DNA of 32,155 bases from UBA2588 sp964343075. Lineage in GTDB: Bacteria > Chloroflexota > Dehalococcoidia > Lucifugimonadales > UBA3495. Below are positions 1 through 8,174 of this stretch, one piece after another; position 1 is the first letter of the stretch, and every line of letters begins with the position of its first letter. Position numbers and translations under genes: made by a program. The stretch covers positions 1 through 32,155 of the forward strand of contig CAYFGT010000015.1 of NCBI GenBank assembly GCA_964343075.1, given 5' to 3'. The notes beneath the pieces are model-generated. The model was not told the origin of the DNA and ran no database searches. It was given only the letters and a program-made list of their open reading frames with translations.

Positions 1-232
1 TTAGGATAAGGCCTTTGGGTTTAACAAAGACTTTTGTAAGCCCAGTTACTTCTACTTGGCACATCATTGGGTAAATCATTAACCATATCAATATGGCGAT
101 GATAACATTGGTGTTAAATATAGTTAGTTCAGAGATTGTCGTGAAAAGGGTCGGTATCACTAGTCCTAGTAACCACCCAACTAATATGCTGGATGCTATC
201 CATATAGTCAGATATTTCTCAAATATTCCCAT
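1..232 (-). CDS. arsB: ACR3-family arsenite efflux transporter (N-terminal part, cut by window edge)
   Basis: This reading frame starts at an ATG at 230-232 on the minus strand and stays open to the left edge (about 77 codons). It begins MGIFEKYLTIW and contains two hydrophobic segments separated by a short polar turn. It also has the stretch IAILIWLMIYPMMCQVEV, which closely matches the N-terminus of ACR3 (Bile/arsenite permease superfamily) proteins, where a first helix is followed by an LIWLMI..PM motif. ACR3 proteins are ten-helix inner-membrane carriers that export arsenite by proton exchange. The rest of the gene lies outside the window. A plus-strand open frame over 93-275 is its antisense shadow. 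Upstream, 122 bases separate it from the divergent MFS gene. The family assignment rests on recognition of the N-terminal motif alone. Confidence 0.72.
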   Translation of the reverse strand, partial: MGIFEKYLTIWIASSILVGWLLGLVIPTLFTTISELTIFNTNVIIAILIWLMIYPMMCQVEVTGLTKVFVKPKGLIL

Positions 233-354
233 AAACGCTCTATACTATATTTATATTGTGTATGATTTTCTATAGATTTACGATGAACCTCTTGCGAATT
301 TGATTGGATTTTTTACAGTAATTTGGACTTAACCATGTTAGTCTATTTAACTGT

Positions 355-1605
355 ATGCTTAAATTAAGTAGATTTAATCCTAAGAAAATATATCATGGGT
401 GGTATGTTTCATTTGCTGCGTGTTGTAGTGAACTAGGCAATCACTGTGCATCGATCACATTATTAAGCTTGTTCGTAATGCCTATGGTGCAAGAATTTGG
501 ATGGTCGCGGACAGTGATATCTGTGCCTGCGAGTCTTGGTAGTGTGTTTGGTGCTATATTGAGCCCATTCATAGGCAAACTGGTTGATACCTATGGTGCT
601 AGATATATATTGCCAATAGGCGCAATTGTACTAGCATTATCATGTTTTTATATGTCGTTTCTGCAGACTATCGTAGCGTTCTTTATAACATATACCATCA
701 TACGTACTATGGACCAAGGGGTAATCAATAGTGCAACATATCCGACCGTAGGAAAATGGTTTTCAAAATATAAAGGTAAAGCAACGTCATTGATTATGCT
801 CACAGGGGCAATCGCTGCCGCTATAAGCGGACCTGTTTATCAAATAATTATAGGAGAATTGGGTTGGCGTGTAGCTTGGATGACGTTGGCGTTATTTCCT
901 ATAATATTTGGTATAGTCCCGGCATTTTTGTTTATTAGGAAAAATCCAGAATCGATGGGGCTAATGGTTGACGGTGCTACAGAAGATGCCGATGTGATAG
1001 AAGATTCCTATAGAAGGAATCCATGGTCCCTAAGTGAGGCTCTTAGGACTAGGTTTTTTTGGTTCGTGTTTGTGTCCCTTTTCATGGTTGGAGCGGCGGG
1101 TCCTGGTATAACCTTGCATTTCGCTGCTCATTTGACGCAACAAGGGGTTTCGCCAGTAGTTATAGGTTCCACTGTGTCGGTATTTGCCGTGTCTGGTGCG
1201 ATTGGTATATCAATAGCAGGATTATTAGCCGATAGATTCAACGTTAAATATCTGATGATTATAGGATGTACGGTGGCGACCTTGAGTTTAATCATTTTAA
1301 TACGAGCTGACTCGATGTTAGAAACATTTATATTTGTGTCGGTCTGGGGGTTTTCTTTAATTACTGTACACCCACTAATACCTGTATTGTGGAATGATGT
1401 GTTTGGTAGAGAAATTTTGGGAACTATCAATGGTTTGAGTAGAGTTACTTTGGTTTTGGGTTTGGCTATAGGACCAGTTATATCCGGATTTATTTATGAC
1501 TTAACAAATCAATATCAAGGGGCATTCTGGGTGTTTATGGCTGGTTCTTTGATCAGTGTTATTTTGCTAGTATTCTCAGGTGATCCGAATAAAAACCGCG
1601 TATAA
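355..1605 (+). CDS. MFS transporter, monocarboxylate/oxalate-formate antiporter-like
   Basis: A 416-residue protein with about 12 hydrophobic segments in two sets of six, the usual size for the major facilitator superfamily. The N-terminus has the HGWYV...  start and the EFGWSR motif (near residue 49) typical of the MCT/oxalate-formate antiporter branch. GKLVDTYGAR after helix 2 is the MFS motif-A loop, and a second copy, GLLADRFNVKY, lies in the C-terminal half. Members carry small organic anions, but the substrate cannot be read from the sequence. The ATG at 355 has no visible Shine-Dalgarno sequence. A weak promoter-like pair (TTGGAC, 17 bases, TTTAAC) would place the transcript start close to the ATG. 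It is flanked by a divergent arsenite transporter and the downstream BMP importer; no terminator was seen after it. Confidence 0.85.
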   Translation: MLKLSRFNPKKIYHGWYVSFAACCSELGNHCASITLLSLFVMPMVQEFGWSRTVISVPASLGSVFGAILSPFIGKLVDTYGARYILPIGAIVLALSCFYMSFLQTIVAFFITYTIIRTMDQGVINSATYPTVGKWFSKYKGKATSLIMLTGAIAAAISGPVYQIIIGELGWRVAWMTLALFPIIFGIVPAFLFIRKNPESMGLMVDGATEDADVIEDSYRRNPWSLSEALRTRFFWFVFVSLFMVGAAGPGITLHFAAHLTQQGVSPVVIGSTVSVFAVSGAIGISIAGLLADRFNVKYLMIIGCTVATLSLIILIRADSMLETFIFVSVWGFSLITVHPLIPVLWNDVFGREILGTINGLSRVTLVLGLAIGPVISGFIYDLTNQYQGAFWVFMAGSLISVILLVFSGDPNKNRV

Positions 1606-1720
1606 AAAATAAACGAACATATAAAATTACTGACATATTGAAATATAAAATTAACAAATTTATGTGACAATATTTTAACCCTGTTAATTATCGACGGGAA
1701 ATTTATGGTGGAGAATTGTA
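1606..1720 (+). promoter_or_regulatory. AT-rich leader/promoter region of the BMP importer operon
   Basis: 115 bases, very A+T rich, between the MFS stop and the lipoprotein start. Two imperfect promoter options are visible: TTGAAA (1638-1643) with TATGTG 17 bases downstream, or GTGACA (1664-1669) with TAATTA after 15 bases. A good ribosome binding site, GGTGGAG, sits about 7 bases before the ATG at 1721. Which promoter is used cannot be decided from sequence. Confidence 0.3.
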
Positions 1721-2965
1721 ATGGTGAGTTCGTTCAAAAAAATCAAAGTGATGATTTTTAGTGTTTTATTGATAATGTTAGTTCCAGCTATCATGGCGTG
1801 TAACATTGGAGGAGATGCTGAATCCCCAACTACAGAACCAATGGCTTCCGAGCCTATTAAGTTTGGAATGATTCTGGTTGGTCCAAGAAATGATAGAGGA
1901 TGGTCTCAAGCTCATCATGATGGTGGTGCTTATGCAGCACAGAAAACTGGCTCTGAAATGATCGTAATGGATTTTATAAATCCTGCGGATTCTCCAGATA
2001 TAACGGTTGCTCAGGTGGTTGATCAGATGGTAGAACAAGGTGCCGACCTGATATTTGCGACCTCGGAAGATATGAAAGATGGAATACTTGAAGCTGCCGC
2101 TGCACATCCGGACGTCCCAATGATTTGGTCTAGTGGGGATAGTGCATGGGCTGACGGAGATGCATATCACCCAGAGTTATCTAACCTAGGTAACATAATG
2201 GGAAAGATGGAATACGGCAAAATGATGGCAGGTTGTGCTGCTGCTTTGAAAACTGAAACAGGTAATATAGGTTTTGTTGGTCCGCTGATAAATGCAGAAA
2301 CAAAGCGATTAGCGAATTCTGCTTACCTAGGAGCTAAGTACTGTTGGGAAGAATCTCGCGGTAGAGATGTGGCTGATTTAAATTTTGAAATCAACTGGAT
2401 CGGATTTTGGTTCCATATCCCCGGAGTTACATTAGACCCTACGGTCGTTACGAACGAGTTCTATGATTCAGGTGCTGATGTAGTAATATCCGGGATTGAC
2501 ACTACCCAAGTGATTGTAGAAGCAGGTAAAAGGAACAGTGCTGGAGAACAAGTTTGGGCAGTTCCTTATGACTACCATGATGCTTGCGCGGAAGCTACAG
2601 GAGCCTGCTTGGGAGTTCCTTACTTCAATTGGGGGCCATCTTATCTGAATATAGTTAATGCGGTTGCTAATGATAATTTTGAAGCAAACTGGCAGTGGAT
2701 AGGTCCTGACTGGTCAGACATCAACAATCTTGATACCTCGATGATTGGTTTTGCCAGAGGAGAGGCTTTGGGAGACTCTGATTGGGATGTTTTGAACAAC
2801 GAATTTATTAAGGGACTTTCAACAGGTGATATCAATTTGTTTGAAGGACCGCTTAATTACCAAGATGGTTCTGTATTTGTAGCATCTGGTGAAGAAGCTT
2901 CGGAAAAACAGATTTGGTACACTACGGGATTACTAGAAGGCATCATAGGTGATGCAGGAGACTAA
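1721..2965 (+). CDS. BMP/PnrA-family ABC transporter substrate-binding lipoprotein
   Basis: A 414-residue extracytoplasmic binding protein. Residues 1-27 form a lipoprotein signal peptide: lysines, a hydrophobic core, then the lipobox IMAC with Cys27 as the lipid-attachment residue. The mature part opens with FGMILVGPRNDRGWSQ, the BMP-family (PF02608) first strand and loop, in which Asp and Trp/Phe contact the ligand. Later segments such as VVDQMVEQGADLIFATS and GFVGPLINAE fit the same fold. Known BMP proteins (PnrA, BmpA, RfuA, Med) bind nucleosides or related heterocycles. The gene leads an ABC operon and is separated from the ATPase by a hairpin (2987-3028), so binding protein may be made in excess. 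Downstream hypoxanthine phosphoribosyltransferase suggests a purine base or nucleoside ligand, but this is inference. Confidence 0.88.
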   Translation: MVSSFKKIKVMIFSVLLIMLVPAIMACNIGGDAESPTTEPMASEPIKFGMILVGPRNDRGWSQAHHDGGAYAAQKTGSEMIVMDFINPADSPDITVAQVVDQMVEQGADLIFATSEDMKDGILEAAAAHPDVPMIWSSGDSAWADGDAYHPELSNLGNIMGKMEYGKMMAGCAAALKTETGNIGFVGPLINAETKRLANSAYLGAKYCWEESRGRDVADLNFEINWIGFWFHIPGVTLDPTVVTNEFYDSGADVVISGIDTTQVIVEAGKRNSAGEQVWAVPYDYHDACAEATGACLGVPYFNWGPSYLNIVNAVANDNFEANWQWIGPDWSDINNLDTSMIGFARGEALGDSDWDVLNNEFIKGLSTGDINLFEGPLNYQDGSVFVASGEEASEKQIWYTTGLLEGIIGDAGD

Positions 2966-2986
2966 TCCAGGTAGATATTTATTATC

Positions 2987-3028
2987 AATAGGCGGCCGTT
3001 TAGATAACGGTCGCCTATTTGTTTGTTT
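2987..3028 (+). terminator. Intrinsic terminator/attenuator inside the importer operon
   Basis: An inverted repeat with 14-base arms (2987-3000 and 3006-3019) pairs completely, with one G-U wobble, around the loop TAGAT. A U-rich run (TTGTTTGTTT) follows. It sits 21 bases after the lipoprotein stop and ends 2 bases before the ATPase ATG. Partial termination here would lower expression of the ATPase and permeases relative to the binding protein, a common arrangement in ABC importer operons. Confidence 0.8.
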
Positions 3029-3030
3029 AA

Positions 3031-4461
3031 ATGAAGATAACATTTGATTCAATAACAAAAAGATATGGTGAAGTAATTGCAAACAATGCTGTGACTCTTG
3101 ATATCGAGTCAGGTAGCGTGCATGCAATTATAGGTGAAAATGGAGCTGGTAAATCTACGCTCGTGAAGATGTTATCAGGCCAAATTACCCCCGATTCGGG
3201 TTACATACGAGTTGATGACCGCGTGATTCAAGGATTTTCAACTCAGAATGCTATTGAGCTTGGGATTGGATTGTTAGGGCAAGATCCAATGGATTTCCGT
3301 AATTTGACGGTAATGCAAAGCTTCACAGTGGGACACCGTCTTAGTAGTAAATCAAAGAGCAACAGAGTACTTCGTGAAGATTTTGAGAATTTGAATTCTA
3401 AATATACATTCAACATAGATTCTAAGAAAAAAATTCACCAATTGTCTGTTGGTGAGAGACAACAAGTTGAATTAATGAGACTGCTGTCCAACGGAGCTAA
3501 AGTAATCATATTGGATGAACCCAATAGCGGATTTTCAACCGAACAAAAGAACAAAGTATTTGCTGCATTGACCGAATTAACTTATCAAGGATGTACTGTG
3601 GTCTTAGTGTCTCATAAACTTGAAGATGTTTTAGAGTATGCATCCTCAGTAACTGTTATGAGAAAGGGAGTTTTGATAGATACATTATTATTGCCTCAAG
3701 AACCCAGCCGTTTGGTTGACTTGATGTTTGGTGAGAATCAAGAAAAACAAATCACCCAATCAGATGCCAAGACAAGTGAAGGTGATATTGTCGTCAACGT
3801 CAAGGACTCAGATGGGGTAATGGAGTTTCCTTTGACTAAAGGGATGATGGTAGGGACCATAGGCTTACAGGGATCAGGTGTTGATAGATTTTTGAGAGAC
3901 ATGTTCTTTAATAAAAGTTTTTCTGTATCAACGGGAAATAAATTGATTGCTAAATCGACTTTTGGATATGTGCCAACTGATAGATTAGAGAAAGGTTTGT
4001 TTCCTGAGCTGACAATATTAGATCATCATGCTTTGTCTCACAGTATGAATGAGGGAGTGATTGAATGGGACCGTACTAGGATCATGTGCGAGGATTTGAT
4101 AAAAGAGTATGGAATTATTGGAACTCCCAATACTCGGGCTAGAGAATTGTCTGGTGGTAATCAGCAACGATTGATGTTGTCTATGTTAAGAGATGATATT
4201 GATGTTGCAATGCTAGAACATCCCACTAGAGGCCTTGATTTGCAGTCTGCTGATTACATTTGGGATAAATTAAATAAAGATAAAACTGCTCGAATATTAA
4301 CTATGTTTTCTTCGTATGACATAGATGAGATATTAGCGCATGCTGATTTTGTTATATGTTTCCACGGAGAAGAGATTGTTTTATCTGGTCATATCAATTC
4401 GCTTTCCAGATCAGACATCGTAAATAGTATTTCTGGAAATTTGGTAGATGTAAATGAGTAA
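3031..4461 (+). CDS. BMP-type ABC importer ATPase with two nucleotide-binding domains
   Basis: A 476-residue fused double ATPase of the ribose/nucleoside importer class (RbsA/YufO type). The first domain is intact: Walker A GENGAGKST (35-43), signature LSVGE (138-142), Walker B ending LDEP (161-164), then a switch His in VLVSHK. The second domain keeps a signature LSGGN (373-377) and PTRGLD, but its P-loop position reads GLQGSGVDR, without the GKS/T core. Degenerate second sites are usual in this family. The ATG at 3031 lies right behind the terminator U-run and has no Shine-Dalgarno sequence. It overlaps the first permease gene by 8 bases. It powers uptake of the ligand captured by the upstream lipoprotein. 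Confidence 0.92.
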   Translation: MKITFDSITKRYGEVIANNAVTLDIESGSVHAIIGENGAGKSTLVKMLSGQITPDSGYIRVDDRVIQGFSTQNAIELGIGLLGQDPMDFRNLTVMQSFTVGHRLSSKSKSNRVLREDFENLNSKYTFNIDSKKKIHQLSVGERQQVELMRLLSNGAKVIILDEPNSGFSTEQKNKVFAALTELTYQGCTVVLVSHKLEDVLEYASSVTVMRKGVLIDTLLLPQEPSRLVDLMFGENQEKQITQSDAKTSEGDIVVNVKDSDGVMEFPLTKGMMVGTIGLQGSGVDRFLRDMFFNKSFSVSTGNKLIAKSTFGYVPTDRLEKGLFPELTILDHHALSHSMNEGVIEWDRTRIMCEDLIKEYGIIGTPNTRARELSGGNQQRLMLSMLRDDIDVAMLEHPTRGLDLQSADYIWDKLNKDKTARILTMFSSYDIDEILAHADFVICFHGEEIVLSGHINSLSRSDIVNSISGNLVDVNE

Positions 4462-5509
4462 GTTTATCTCGCCAGAAGTATTAGAAAACCTGTTGGCTTT
4501 TTCATTGGCTGTTTTTATGACATCAATTTTTCTTCTTCTGCTAGGAGTATCACCCTGGGATGCCTTCGTAGCTATTCTGGAAGGATCTATTTTGGGTTTA
4601 GATTCATTGAGCAGAGTTTTAGTAATTACTAGTGTGATGTCTTTGTCAGCATTTGCATTGATTGTAACTTTTTCATGCAACATGTGGAATATAGGTATCG
4701 AAGGTCAAATGATGCTTGGTGCTATTGGCGCAGTATTCGTTGCACGTACCGTTGTAGGAGATACGCTATTTGCGATACCTTTAATGATAATGGCTTCAAT
4801 GGCATTCGGAGGCGGATTCGGAATATTGTGTGGGATCTTGAGGACCAAAGGTTCAGTACATGAAATTTTTGCTGGATTGGGTCTCGACTTTGTAGCAGCT
4901 GGCCTAATTGTATATTTGGTAATAGGTCCTTGGAAAAAAGACGGAATCGCCTCTACTAGCGGTACTGATATTATTCCTAACATGAGTTGGTTCCCTCATT
5001 TGTTTGAATTCAAATTCCCCGTAATTCCCGTACTTTTATTTGCTACGCTTTATATGACATTAAAATTTATTTATTCAAGAACCGCTTTGGGATTGAAATT
5101 GAAGAGTGTGGGCAGTAATCCAGCTGCTTTTTCACGTTTGGGTTTGAAGCCTGATACTTATATCCTTATGGGTTTCTTGATAGCTGGAGCTGTGGTAGGT
5201 TTAGCGGGGGCAATTCAGGTAGGATCTATTTATCATAAACTTGTACCTTATATATCTGGTGGGTATGGTTTCTTGGGAATATTGATAGCTTTAGTATCGG
5301 ACAAGAAATTATCGGTTGCTGTGATAGTGAGCATATTTTTTGCTTGTCTTGTTGTAGGTGGATCGACTTTACAAATAAAATTAGGTTTACATGCTAGTTT
5401 GCCGGGTATCATACAGGCTTCGATAGTACTGTTTTGGCTCATTATTAAGGCATCATCAATCCATGTTAAATTGATTCGGTTGCTGAGTAGAGAATATGGG
5501 ACTGATTGA
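4454..5509 (+). CDS. BMP-type ABC importer permease, first subunit
   Basis: A 351-residue inner-membrane permease of the BPD_transp_2 family (PF02653). It has about 9-10 hydrophobic segments and the conserved cytoplasmic stretch NMWNIGIEGQMMLGAIGA near residues 76-93, seen in nucleoside-importer permeases (YufP/NupP type). The segment SRTALGLKLKSVGSNPAAFSR near 210-230 corresponds to the coupling-helix region that contacts the ATPase. The start overlaps the ATPase gene by 8 bases, and its 3' end overlaps the second permease by 14 bases, which indicates translational coupling. The two permeases should form the heterodimeric channel of the importer. Confidence 0.9.
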   Translation: MSKFISPEVLENLLAFSLAVFMTSIFLLLLGVSPWDAFVAILEGSILGLDSLSRVLVITSVMSLSAFALIVTFSCNMWNIGIEGQMMLGAIGAVFVARTVVGDTLFAIPLMIMASMAFGGGFGILCGILRTKGSVHEIFAGLGLDFVAAGLIVYLVIGPWKKDGIASTSGTDIIPNMSWFPHLFEFKFPVIPVLLFATLYMTLKFIYSRTALGLKLKSVGSNPAAFSRLGLKPDTYILMGFLIAGAVVGLAGAIQVGSIYHKLVPYISGGYGFLGILIALVSDKKLSVAVIVSIFFACLVVGGSTLQIKLGLHASLPGIIQASIVLFWLIIKASSIHVKLIRLLSREYGTD

Positions 5510-6446
5510 GTTTGAAATAATATTGGCATCTATAATATCAATGAGTGCTCCGTTGGTATTAGCAGTTGTGGGCGAAACCATTTCGGAGAGAGTTGGCATA
5601 GTCAATTTATCGTTGGAAGGCTCACTGTTAATAACAGCGATGATAGGATTTGCTGTTGCTTCATTAACAGGTAATGTTTTTTGGGGGTTTGGCGCGGCGG
5701 CTATATTGGGAGGTTCAATTGCACTATTGATTTGTTTTGCAAACATTACCCTTTACATAAACATGATAGCCGTTGGATTTACATTGACGATATTACTGGG
5801 AAAACTGAGTTCCTATTTAGGGCAGCCTTTCGTGAGAATCCCAGGTCCATATGTTCCCAAAATTGATGTCCCTTGGTTAAGTGATTTGCCCGTGATTGGT
5901 AGGTCTGTGGTAGATCAAAATGTGGTGGTTTGGCTTTCCATAGTATCGATCATTTTATCGTGGTGGTTTTTATACAAAACTAAAGTTGGCTTGACTCTAA
6001 ACGCAGTAGGAGAGAATCCGTATTCAGCAGATTCTAGGGGTATTAAGGTTAAGGTCGTAAAATATGTGTATGGCACTTTAGGTGGGGCGATTGTAGGAGT
6101 TGCAGGAGCATCATTTTCTCTACATTCTATATATGGATGGTCGAATGGCCATACCCTTAATTATGGATGGATATGTCTTGCTATAGTTATTTTTGGGGGA
6201 TGGAATCCCGTGAGAGGAGCCATTGGAGCATATGCCTTCGGTGGATTACAGATCATGGCACTAAAGCTACAAGGAGTAATTTTCGGGCTGTCTCAGGTTC
6301 TTCCATTAATTCCTTTCCCATTAATGATCATGTCTTTAATATTGATACAATATAGCCAAGATAAACAATTTATTCCAAATAGAGTAAGAAGCATTTTATT
6401 CGGTAATCAACCAGAACATCTGGGTAACACATTCAAGAGAGGATAG
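5496..6446 (+). CDS. BMP-type ABC importer permease, second subunit
   Basis: A 316-residue permease of the same family (YufQ/NupQ type). GETISERVGIVNLSLEGSLL near residues 26-45 is the hallmark of the second subunit of nucleoside-type importers. TKVGLTLNAVGENPYSADSRGI near 165-186 matches the coupling-helix region, and about 8-9 hydrophobic helices are visible. The ATG at 5496 lies within the end of the preceding permease gene (14-base overlap). Only 5 bases separate its stop from the phosphoribosyltransferase start, so transport and salvage are probably co-expressed. Confidence 0.9.
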   Translation: MGLIEFEIILASIISMSAPLVLAVVGETISERVGIVNLSLEGSLLITAMIGFAVASLTGNVFWGFGAAAILGGSIALLICFANITLYINMIAVGFTLTILLGKLSSYLGQPFVRIPGPYVPKIDVPWLSDLPVIGRSVVDQNVVVWLSIVSIILSWWFLYKTKVGLTLNAVGENPYSADSRGIKVKVVKYVYGTLGGAIVGVAGASFSLHSIYGWSNGHTLNYGWICLAIVIFGGWNPVRGAIGAYAFGGLQIMALKLQGVIFGLSQVLPLIPFPLMIMSLILIQYSQDKQFIPNRVRSILFGNQPEHLGNTFKRG

Positions 6447-6451
6447 GTATT

Positions 6452-7006
6452 ATGAAGAATGCCCTAAGCCCTATAACTGAATTGTGGGGTGAACAAGATA
6501 TTGATCAAGCAATAAAGCGCATAGCAAATGAAATAAATGACGCTTATGGGCAGAATGAAATTGTGAATCTCATTCCTATCCTGACAGGAGCCTTATTGTT
6601 TTCGGCTAAATTGATTATCGAGCTCGAGATACTGTCTCCAGGCAAATGGAAGGTTATACCTATCATGTCTAGTTCTTATTTCAACACTTATGAATCTACC
6701 GAACCAGACATAATAATGGTTAGAGATTTTGAGAAGCGGTTAAATATGAATTCTCCTTGCCTAGTTATTGATGACATATTAGATTCCGGATTGACGATAC
6801 ATCGAATCAAAGAATTATTAGAAGGTCTAACTGGGCAACTGACTAGTGTTGCAGTCTTGGTAGATAAAACGGTGAATCGTAAAGTTATGATAAGTCCAGA
6901 TTATTGTGGATTTTCTTTAGACGAGGATTTGTGGTTAGTAGGGTATGGGATGGATGACAAAGGTTTGTTTAGGGGATTGAATTTTGTAGGTTTTGTTAAA
7001 GGATGA
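6452..7006 (+). CDS. hpt: Hypoxanthine(-guanine) phosphoribosyltransferase
   Basis: A 184-residue type I phosphoribosyltransferase, the normal size for HPRT. The PRPP-binding loop VIDDILDSGLT is at residues 105-115; two acidic residues and the small-residue turn are intact. The early segment LIPILTGALLFSAKLI is the first PRPP loop region. Near the C-terminus, LVGYGMDDKGLFRGLNFVG matches the HPRT motif VGYGLD...R.LP.I that holds the purine ring. The enzyme joins hypoxanthine or guanine to PRPP to give IMP or GMP in the cytosol. A GAGAGG ribosome site lies 12 or so bases upstream. It closes the importer operon, so the imported compound is probably a purine or is cleaved to one. The convergent GMP reductase stop codon is one base away. 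Confidence 0.88.
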   Translation: MKNALSPITELWGEQDIDQAIKRIANEINDAYGQNEIVNLIPILTGALLFSAKLIIELEILSPGKWKVIPIMSSSYFNTYESTEPDIIMVRDFEKRLNMNSPCLVIDDILDSGLTIHRIKELLEGLTGQLTSVAVLVDKTVNRKVMISPDYCGFSLDEDLWLVGYGMDDKGLFRGLNFVGFVKG

Positions 7007-7007
7007 T

Positions 7008-8036
7008 TCAGATCCGGATAAATTGTCCTTTTGATGGTAATTCCGAAACTGTGTGGCAATCAAGATAGGTGCAGGTGGATCTTAGACCTCCAAGTAATTG
7101 CCGAATTGTATTTTCAACAGAACCTTTATCTCTAACAAGTTTTGAGATACCTTCGGGAGTTCGGTATTCTGCGATTCCGTCGTAGTGGGTGTTCATAGCC
7201 TCTTCTGAACTCATGCCGTAATATAATCGGTATTCTATATCGTTTTCAGTTATAGTAGGAGCGCCACCTTCTGAATGTCCAGCAAGAATACCGCCAATCA
7301 TAATAAAGTCAGTGCCAGCCACGAAGGCTTTCCCTAAATCACCAGATGTGGTGATGCCTCCATCAGATATTAAAAATAAATTGTTATTTGCAGCGGCTTC
7401 TGCGCTATCTAATATAGCTGATAGTTGCGGGTAGCCAACCCCAGTTTCAACAGAAGTGGTACATACAGAACCTGATCCTATACCAAGTTTCACTCCATCA
7501 ACGCCAGCCGCCGCTAGTAACTCAACTCCTTCTGGGGTTACTACGTTACCAGCAAATATACCAACTTCGGGTAGTTCCGTTTTTAGTTCACATATAAGTG
7601 ATGCGAAATTTGCTATATATCCATTAGGGACATCTAGTACTATTATCCGGAAAAGCTGCCCTGTGCTGTCTTGTACATGGTTTATATAGTCTCTAACATA
7701 ATTTTTATCGTCCAATCCAAATGTCGGGAATGCGTAATTCAAGTTTAACCCTGTATCAATATAACCAATCCATTCCTCTGGAGTAACGAATTTACTCACT
7801 GCTGTACATATTTGAAATTTTTGTAAAGTGGATGCCATTTCTAGAGTGCCTATATAGTCCATGTTGGACGCAATTAAAGGAATACCTTCCCAGGGGATCC
7901 CATTTTTGAGTGTGTAATTAGCAATAAGATTCACAGATTTTCTGGAATTAATGGATGAAAACTGAGGTACAAGGTACACGTCATCAAAATTGAGTTTTCG
8001 TTCGCTAGACACGAATTTAGGGTGATTTTTTGTCAT
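7008..8036 (-). CDS. guaC: GMP reductase (IMPDH/GMPR family)
   Basis: A TIM-barrel enzyme of about 342 residues. It has RKLNFDDVYLVP at the N-terminus, GVKLGIGSGSVCTTS with the catalytic Cys and flanking loop, and GVGYPQLSAI after it. The regulatory CBS pair of IMP dehydrogenase is absent and total length matches GMP reductase (about 345). The reaction reduces GMP to IMP and ammonia with NADPH, feeding guanine nucleotides back to IMP. The open frame extends upstream to a TTG at 8063, but the ATG at 8034-8036 is preferred: GAGGAG lies upstream of it (spacing about 13, rather long) and the extension adds nothing conserved. Its stop lies one base from that of hpt, without a terminator between. 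IMP dehydrogenase is the alternative, judged less likely. Confidence 0.8.
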   Translation of the reverse strand: MTKNHPKFVSSERKLNFDDVYLVPQFSSINSRKSVNLIANYTLKNGIPWEGIPLIASNMDYIGTLEMASTLQKFQICTAVSKFVTPEEWIGYIDTGLNLNYAFPTFGLDDKNYVRDYINHVQDSTGQLFRIIVLDVPNGYIANFASLICELKTELPEVGIFAGNVVTPEGVELLAAAGVDGVKLGIGSGSVCTTSVETGVGYPQLSAILDSAEAAANNNLFLISDGGITTSGDLGKAFVAGTDFIMIGGILAGHSEGGAPTITENDIEYRLYYGMSSEEAMNTHYDGIAEYRTPEGISKLVRDKGSVENTIRQLLGGLRSTCTYLDCHTVSELPSKGQFIRI

Positions 8037-8105
8037 GTTTTCAACTTTGCTCCTCAAACTCAACGATTTTACTCTATAAGATCTAATTGTTTCAACAAAT
8101 GGGTG

Positions 8106-8134
8106 TTGAAGGAAAGCTTCAATTGAGGTTTAAT
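8106..8134 (+). promoter_or_regulatory. Promoter with overlapping palindrome upstream of the molybdenum hydroxylase gene
   Basis: TTGAAG (8106-8111) and TTTAAT (8129-8134) are separated by exactly 17 bases, a good sigma-70-type match, with a predicted start near 8141. A perfect 6-base inverted repeat, TTGAAG-gaaag-CTTCAA (8106-8122), overlaps the -35 box and could be an operator. A second small palindrome, TTGTT-tc-AACAA, lies at 8087-8098. A strong AGGAGG (8162-8167) precedes the ATG at 8175. Confidence 0.5.
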
Positions 8135-8174
8135 AGTCACTAACAGTGTAGATTTTGTTTTAGGAGGGGAAATT

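Noticed and set aside
93..275. Plus-strand open frame of 60 codons near the left edge
   Set aside because: It is antisense to the ACR3 transporter N-terminus, which has convincing family motifs on the minus strand.
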